Shown here: positions 7,886 to 10,880 of the stretch, in pieces
How the letters are laid out: each line of letters starts with the position of its first letter
Numbering within the stretch: position 1 is the stretch's first letter
From: DASSRQ01 sp035701665
GTDB taxonomy: Bacteria; Vulcanimicrobiota; Vulcanimicrobiia; Vulcanimicrobiales; Vulcanimicrobiaceae
Assembly: GCA_035701665.1 (NCBI GenBank)
Contig: DASSRQ010000043.1
Coordinates: forward strand, 1-10,880
Length of the DNA: 10,880 nt
Reading direction: 5' to 3'
Translations under genes and position numbers: made by a program
Notes under the pieces: generated by a model
What the model saw: the letters and a program-made list of their open reading frames with translations, nothing else
Databases searched by the model: none
What the model was told of the DNA's origin: nothing

Positions 7886-9175
7886 GTGGTTTCACGTCGT
7901 GAGTTCATCGGTGCAGCGGCGGCAGTGGCCGCCGCCGTGCCGGATATTGCGAAGGCAGCGGCGCCGCACCGGCGGCGCGTGCGGTTCGGCGTAAACTACG
8001 TTCCGACCAAAAACTGGTGGTATTCGTGGGGCGATTGGGACCGCGATTCCATCGCGCGCGATCTGGATGACGTCGCCGCGCTCGGCGCGGATCACATCCG
8101 CATTCAGTTGTTGTGGCCGTATTTCCAGCCGAACGCCGAATACGTGAGCAGCGCGCATGTCGCGCGCCTCGTGCAACTGCTCGATGAAGCGCACCGGCGA
8201 TCGCTTGACGTCGAAGTCACGGTGCTCGATGGGCAGCTCAGCGGCTTTCTCTTTACACCCGCGTTCCTTATCGACAACCAAGACGGGCATATCGGCAATA
8301 TCATCACCGATCCGAAACTGCTTGCCGTGCAAAAGCGCCTGTTCGGAGCGCTTGCGCGCGAAATCGCGGCGCATCCCGCGTTCCTCGGCTTCGATATCTC
8401 GAACGAAGTGTATTGGTTCACGCAGCCGCTGCACATCAACTTCACGCCGGCGCAGGGCGATGCGTGGATGAAAGAGCTGTTGACCTATTGCAACCAGGTT
8501 GCGCCCGGAAAGTTCCACGTGAACGGCGTCGACAAATGGCCGTATGAATCGTCGAAACCAAATGCGTTTACGCGTCACACCCTAACGCGGACGGGTTCGG
8601 CGAGCTGCGTTCATCCGTGGGCCGGGTTCAGTCCGGTGTTTCAAAAGTACGGCCCAATCAGTACGGCGGCCACGCACTACTCCGAGTTTTTTCTGCAATA
8701 CATGCAGGCATTCTCCGGCGACGGCGCCCGCACGCTTTGGATCGAAGAAGACGGGTGTTCCAAGCAATGGATGAAGGAGTCGCTGATCCCGCAATGGGCA
8801 GAAGCTTCGGTGCGCAACGCCGTCAGCTGCGACCATCTTTTCGGAATAACGTGGTGGTGCTCGCACGACGTGAACGCGCGCTTTAGCGGATTCAACAAAC
8901 TCGAGTACGATCTCGGTCTGTACACGAACGAGCGAAAACTCAAACCGCTCGGCCGCCTCTATCGCGACCTCATCGCGGAGTTCGACCGCCATCCGCCGGC
9001 GGTAAAGCCGCGACCGCGGGCGCTCGTCATTGCCGACAATGCGGGCGGCGACGACATCTTCGCGCATTACATGTCCTCGGTGGAGAACGGCGCGGGGCCG
9101 CAGATCGTTCTCCAGTCGCGCGCATCCGATACGGCCTATCTTCGGCGGCGCGGCATCCGCTCTACTTTCCGGTGA
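7886..9175 (+). CDS. Tat-exported GH5-like (clan GH-A) glycosidase, probable N-glycan-core beta-mannosidase
   Basis: A 429-residue TIM-barrel glycosidase. GTG 7886 follows GGGAGG (7871-7876) at a good distance and gives a textbook Tat signal, SRREFIG plus an alanine-rich stretch. The barrel begins GVNYVPTKNWWYSWGDWD, followed by HIRIQLLWPYFQPN. The putative acid/base is Glu174 in DISNEVYW. The nucleophile is most likely Glu288 in WIEEDG (Glu287 is the alternative). FGITWWCSHDVN and LEYDLGLYTN close the barrel. These blocks resemble, from memory, actinobacterial GH5 proteins of the GH5_18 type, which include exo-beta-mannosidases acting on the Man-beta-1,4-GlcNAc core of N-glycans. Clan and retaining mechanism are well supported; subfamily and substrate are inference helped by the neighbouring genes. 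The final 50 residues are a small extension without a recognised domain. Start is 3 nt after the GH92 stop. Confidence 0.82.
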   Translation: MVSRREFIGAAAAVAAAVPDIAKAAAPHRRRVRFGVNYVPTKNWWYSWGDWDRDSIARDLDDVAALGADHIRIQLLWPYFQPNAEYVSSAHVARLVQLLDEAHRRSLDVEVTVLDGQLSGFLFTPAFLIDNQDGHIGNIITDPKLLAVQKRLFGALAREIAAHPAFLGFDISNEVYWFTQPLHINFTPAQGDAWMKELLTYCNQVAPGKFHVNGVDKWPYESSKPNAFTRHTLTRTGSASCVHPWAGFSPVFQKYGPISTAATHYSEFFLQYMQAFSGDGARTLWIEEDGCSKQWMKESLIPQWAEASVRNAVSCDHLFGITWWCSHDVNARFSGFNKLEYDLGLYTNERKLKPLGRLYRDLIAEFDRHPPAVKPRPRALVIADNAGGDDIFAHYMSSVENGAGPQIVLQSRASDTAYLRRRGIRSTFR

Positions 9176-9197
9176 AGCGCGGGCTCCGGAGTAAAGT

Positions 9198-9551
9198 ATG
9201 CTCGCACTTCCCGTTTCCATACACGTTTTCGCAAAGATGCACGATGGGCAATCGTGCGGTCCGGGCTTTGTAGCCGGTGACGGCCTCGTTGGTGAGGATC
9301 GAAAACCTCGTTACGTTCGATCCATCGCACAGATCGTCGATGCGAACGGAACGCTAGTTGGTTGGGTGTATCTCGCCGACGCATACCACGGCGATACGGC
9401 GGAATATGTCGCGGCTAATCGCAGAATGCCCGCGGACGATATGGCATCGCTCAGGCTTCGGCCCTCGCAGTCTTCGACGTCATCGATATCGCTCTTAGTG
9501 AAACCGCTGCCCGCAGGTCTTCGCGTGAAGGCGTGCGCCGGATCTTTTTAA
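9198..9551 (+). CDS. Small unrecognised protein (117 aa)
   Basis: I do not recognise this protein. The ATG at 9198 is preceded by GGAG (9188-9191) at a good spacing, and the first 75 or so codons look coding, with mixed but orderly composition (HVFAKMHDGQSCGPGF, then GTLVGWVYLADAYHG). No signal peptide or membrane helix is visible, so it is probably cytoplasmic. From about residue 80 the sequence becomes Ser/Arg/Leu-rich and less convincing, while another frame begins to look coding. A frameshift near 9420-9440, or a gene eroding at its 3' end, is possible. It lies 22 nt after the GH5-like gene and overlaps the next gene by 19 nt, so it may belong to the same transcript. Confidence 0.5.
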   Translation: MLALPVSIHVFAKMHDGQSCGPGFVAGDGLVGEDRKPRYVRSIAQIVDANGTLVGWVYLADAYHGDTAEYVAANRRMPADDMASLRLRPSQSSTSSISLLVKPLPAGLRVKACAGSF

Positions 9552-9949
9552 CGGCGGCGGCCGTTCTGTGCGCCGCGATTATCGTTGGCGTGATGCTGGT
9601 TGCCGTGCCGACGCATTTCAGTCTGGGATCGCCGTCCGATCTTTGGCAAATTAGCGCGAGAGAGTACGCGTACTGGAATCGCAAAGGCTTGCCGCGTGAC
9701 GAGATAACCGGCGTTACCGTTCTTTCGGCCGGCGATTACGCAATCGCCGACGCCAACATCGATACCGACAACATCTCGTTGTACCGGCGCCGCGCCGGGG
9801 GCTGGGAACGCGGAGCGAGTCTAACGACCGGCGCCTACTGTGAGTTGATCGCTGCCGGCGTACCCGCAGGCGTTGCACACCGGCTATCGTGGACCGCGCG
9901 CCTGTCCATAGGCGCCGGTGTTTACCGGAGATCGAACTGCCCTAGATAA
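9533..9949 (+). CDS. Small membrane-anchored or secreted protein of unknown function (138 aa)
   Basis: I do not recognise the family. GTG 9533 is the only start codon available after the in-frame stop at 9416-9418. A GAAGG just upstream (around 9526-9530) is close and weak. Residues 1-25 (MRRIFLTAAAVLCAAIIVGV) are a positively charged start plus one hydrophobic helix, so the rest (about 110 residues) is likely outside the membrane. The exported part has GDYAIAD, ISLYRRRAGGWERG and a GVPAGVAHRL segment. This pattern recalls small bacterial proteins with a repeated strand-turn layout and a Trp-containing turn, but I assign no function. The frame looks coding back to about 9419, without a start codon there, which raises the possibility that it was once the C-terminal part of the preceding gene. 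Confidence 0.55.
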   Translation: MRRIFLTAAAVLCAAIIVGVMLVAVPTHFSLGSPSDLWQISAREYAYWNRKGLPRDEITGVTVLSAGDYAIADANIDTDNISLYRRRAGGWERGASLTTGAYCELIAAGVPAGVAHRLSWTARLSIGAGVYRRSNCPR

Positions 9950-10034
9950 CCGTTCTGTAGCGCCCCTTACACAGTCGTATGCGCATTTCGAGCGGTAAAC
10001 AACGCGCGGCATCGAAGCATGGCTCGTCTAAGTT

Positions 10035-10041
10035 GGAGGGG
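10035..10041 (+). promoter_or_regulatory. Strong ribosome binding site fixing the metalloprotease start
   Basis: GGAGGGG lies 4 nt (6 nt from its GGAGG core) before the ATG at 10046. It is the strongest Shine-Dalgarno in the window and supports both the start and separate expression of this gene. The rest of the 96-bp gap (9950-10045) shows no convincing promoter, terminator hairpin or small ORF by eye. Confidence 0.75.
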
Positions 10042-10045
10042 TTTA

Positions 10046-10880
10046 ATGAATCGACGTTCCATCGGAACGCTATTTCTAAGCTCGCTCGCGTGTGCCGCAT
10101 TGATGGCGCCCGCGGCAGCACAATCAGCATCTAGTCCGTCGGCCGCGCAGGCTGCCGCTGCAGCCGTGAAAGCGCTCGAGGCGCAGCGGCCGCACGCACC
10201 GCAGCCCTACGAGTCGTTTTCGCGCGGCGCGGCGGTTCAAGACGGTCTGATCAGCGTCGTCAAAAAAGACGGCAAAGTCTATCTTTCGCTCGCGCCCGCG
10301 CAGGTCGGCAAGGACTTCATCGAAACCGCGGTGCCCTCGACCGGGTTGGGCGGCTTCGGTCCGGCTCAAGGCGAGCCGTACGTCGCGCCCGCGCGTCTCG
10401 TTCGTTTCGAGCGCGTCGACGACAACATCGTCATCCGTTGGCCCAACACCGACGCGATCGCCCTGCCGAACACGCCGGAGAACGCCGGTACCACGCAGTC
10501 GCTGCCGAGTTCGGTCGTTGCCGTCGTCCCGGTAGTCGCTGAAGACGGCGGTCACGTCGTGTTCTCCGCCGATTCGTTTTTGGGCGATGTCGCGGATTTC
10601 GCGGAACAGCTGCGCCCGGATCGCAATCCGATGCACGCTTACCGCCTGGACCCGTCGCGTTCGTTCTTCTCGGCGGCTAAAGCATTCGCCGAGAACGACG
10701 TTCTGCGCGTCGACCAGACGTGGGCGGCACCGGAGCAAACGCCGATCGACAACGTCCCCGACGCACGCAGCGTGGAAGTAACGATCACGTACAACTTGAT
10801 CGCGGCGCCGGCCGACGGCTACGTTCCGCGCATCTACGATCCGCGCATCGGCTACTTCTCGCAGCCGCTCATCGACTTCT
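10046..10880 (+). CDS. Secreted zinc-dependent metalloprotease with DUF5118/DUF5117 N-terminal region, 3' end cut off
   Basis: The frame, translated by hand, is open from ATG 10046 to the window edge: 278 codons of a family usually about 750-900 residues. A Sec signal ends near residue 25 (APAAAQS), then an alanine-rich linker. The segment DGLISVVKKDGKVYLSLAP matches the start of the DUF5118-type region, followed by GKDFIETAVPSTGLGG, ARLVRFERVDDNIVIRW, and YVPRIYDPRIGYFSQP, the last characteristic of DUF5117 before the peptidase domain. The HExxH zinc motif would lie to the right of the window and is not visible, so catalytic competence cannot be judged. Family known as zinc-dependent metalloproteases of uncharacterised physiological role. 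A role in degrading glycoprotein backbones to free Asn-linked glycans is attractive given the upstream glycosylasparaginase, but it is speculation. Confidence 0.75.
   Translation, partial: MNRRSIGTLFLSSLACAALMAPAAAQSASSPSAAQAAAAAVKALEAQRPHAPQPYESFSRGAAVQDGLISVVKKDGKVYLSLAPAQVGKDFIETAVPSTGLGGFGPAQGEPYVAPARLVRFERVDDNIVIRWPNTDAIALPNTPENAGTTQSLPSSVVAVVPVVAEDGGHVVFSADSFLGDVADFAEQLRPDRNPMHAYRLDPSRSFFSAAKAFAENDVLRVDQTWAAPEQTPIDNVPDARSVEVTITYNLIAAPADGYVPRIYDPRIGYFSQPLIDF

Noticed and set aside
10124..10738. Minus-strand open frame of 204 codons near the right end
   Set aside because: Antisense shadow of the metalloprotease gene, which has a strong ribosome binding site, signal peptide and family motifs.
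1..10880. CRISPR arrays, tRNA/rRNA genes, insertion sequences, phage or toxin-antitoxin genes
   Set aside because: No regular repeat-spacer pattern, RNA-gene hallmark, transposase motif or IS-type terminal repeat was found on either strand.

Overview
The window is GC-rich, tightly packed bacterial DNA. It looks like a free-living, secretion-competent bacterium with Sec and Tat export and frequent GTG starts. The base composition, the YVTN-type beta-propeller and the DUF5117-type metalloprotease would fit a soil lineage such as Eremiobacterota/Vulcanimicrobiota or Acidobacteriota. That placement is a low-confidence impression; no rRNA or other marker gene is present.

Layout. Bases 1-1457 (minus strand) hold most of a sodium:solute symporter whose C-terminus lies outside the window. 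A 75-bp divergent gap (1458-1532) follows, carrying a perfect 8+8 bp inverted repeat and a plausible promoter. On the plus strand, four tightly spaced genes follow: glycosylasparaginase (1533-2531), GH20 beta-N-acetylhexosaminidase (2531-4384), GH92 alpha-mannosidase fused to a seven-bladed YVTN propeller (4397-7882), and a GH5-like clan-A glycosidase resembling the GH5_18 beta-mannosidases (7886-9175). Junctions are a 1-nt overlap, 12 nt and 3 nt, which is typical of an operon. Two small unrecognised genes that overlap each other come next (9198-9551, 9533-9949). After a 96-bp gap, the 5' part of a secreted zinc-metalloprotease-type gene (DUF5118/DUF5117) runs off the right end (10046-10880).

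How they may work together. The four enzymes correspond to the bonds of an oligomannose N-glycan: alpha-mannose (GH92), the core beta-mannose (GH5-like), GlcNAc (GH20), and the GlcNAc-asparagine linkage (glycosylasparaginase). All four carry export signals, and a divergently transcribed sugar-type symporter could import a released monosaccharide. I therefore read the region as an exo-acting N-glycoprotein utilisation locus. It has no endo-glycosidase or PNGase in view, and a lysosome-like order of action. The individual family assignments are strong. The pathway, the beta-mannosidase specificity and the transporter substrate are inference.
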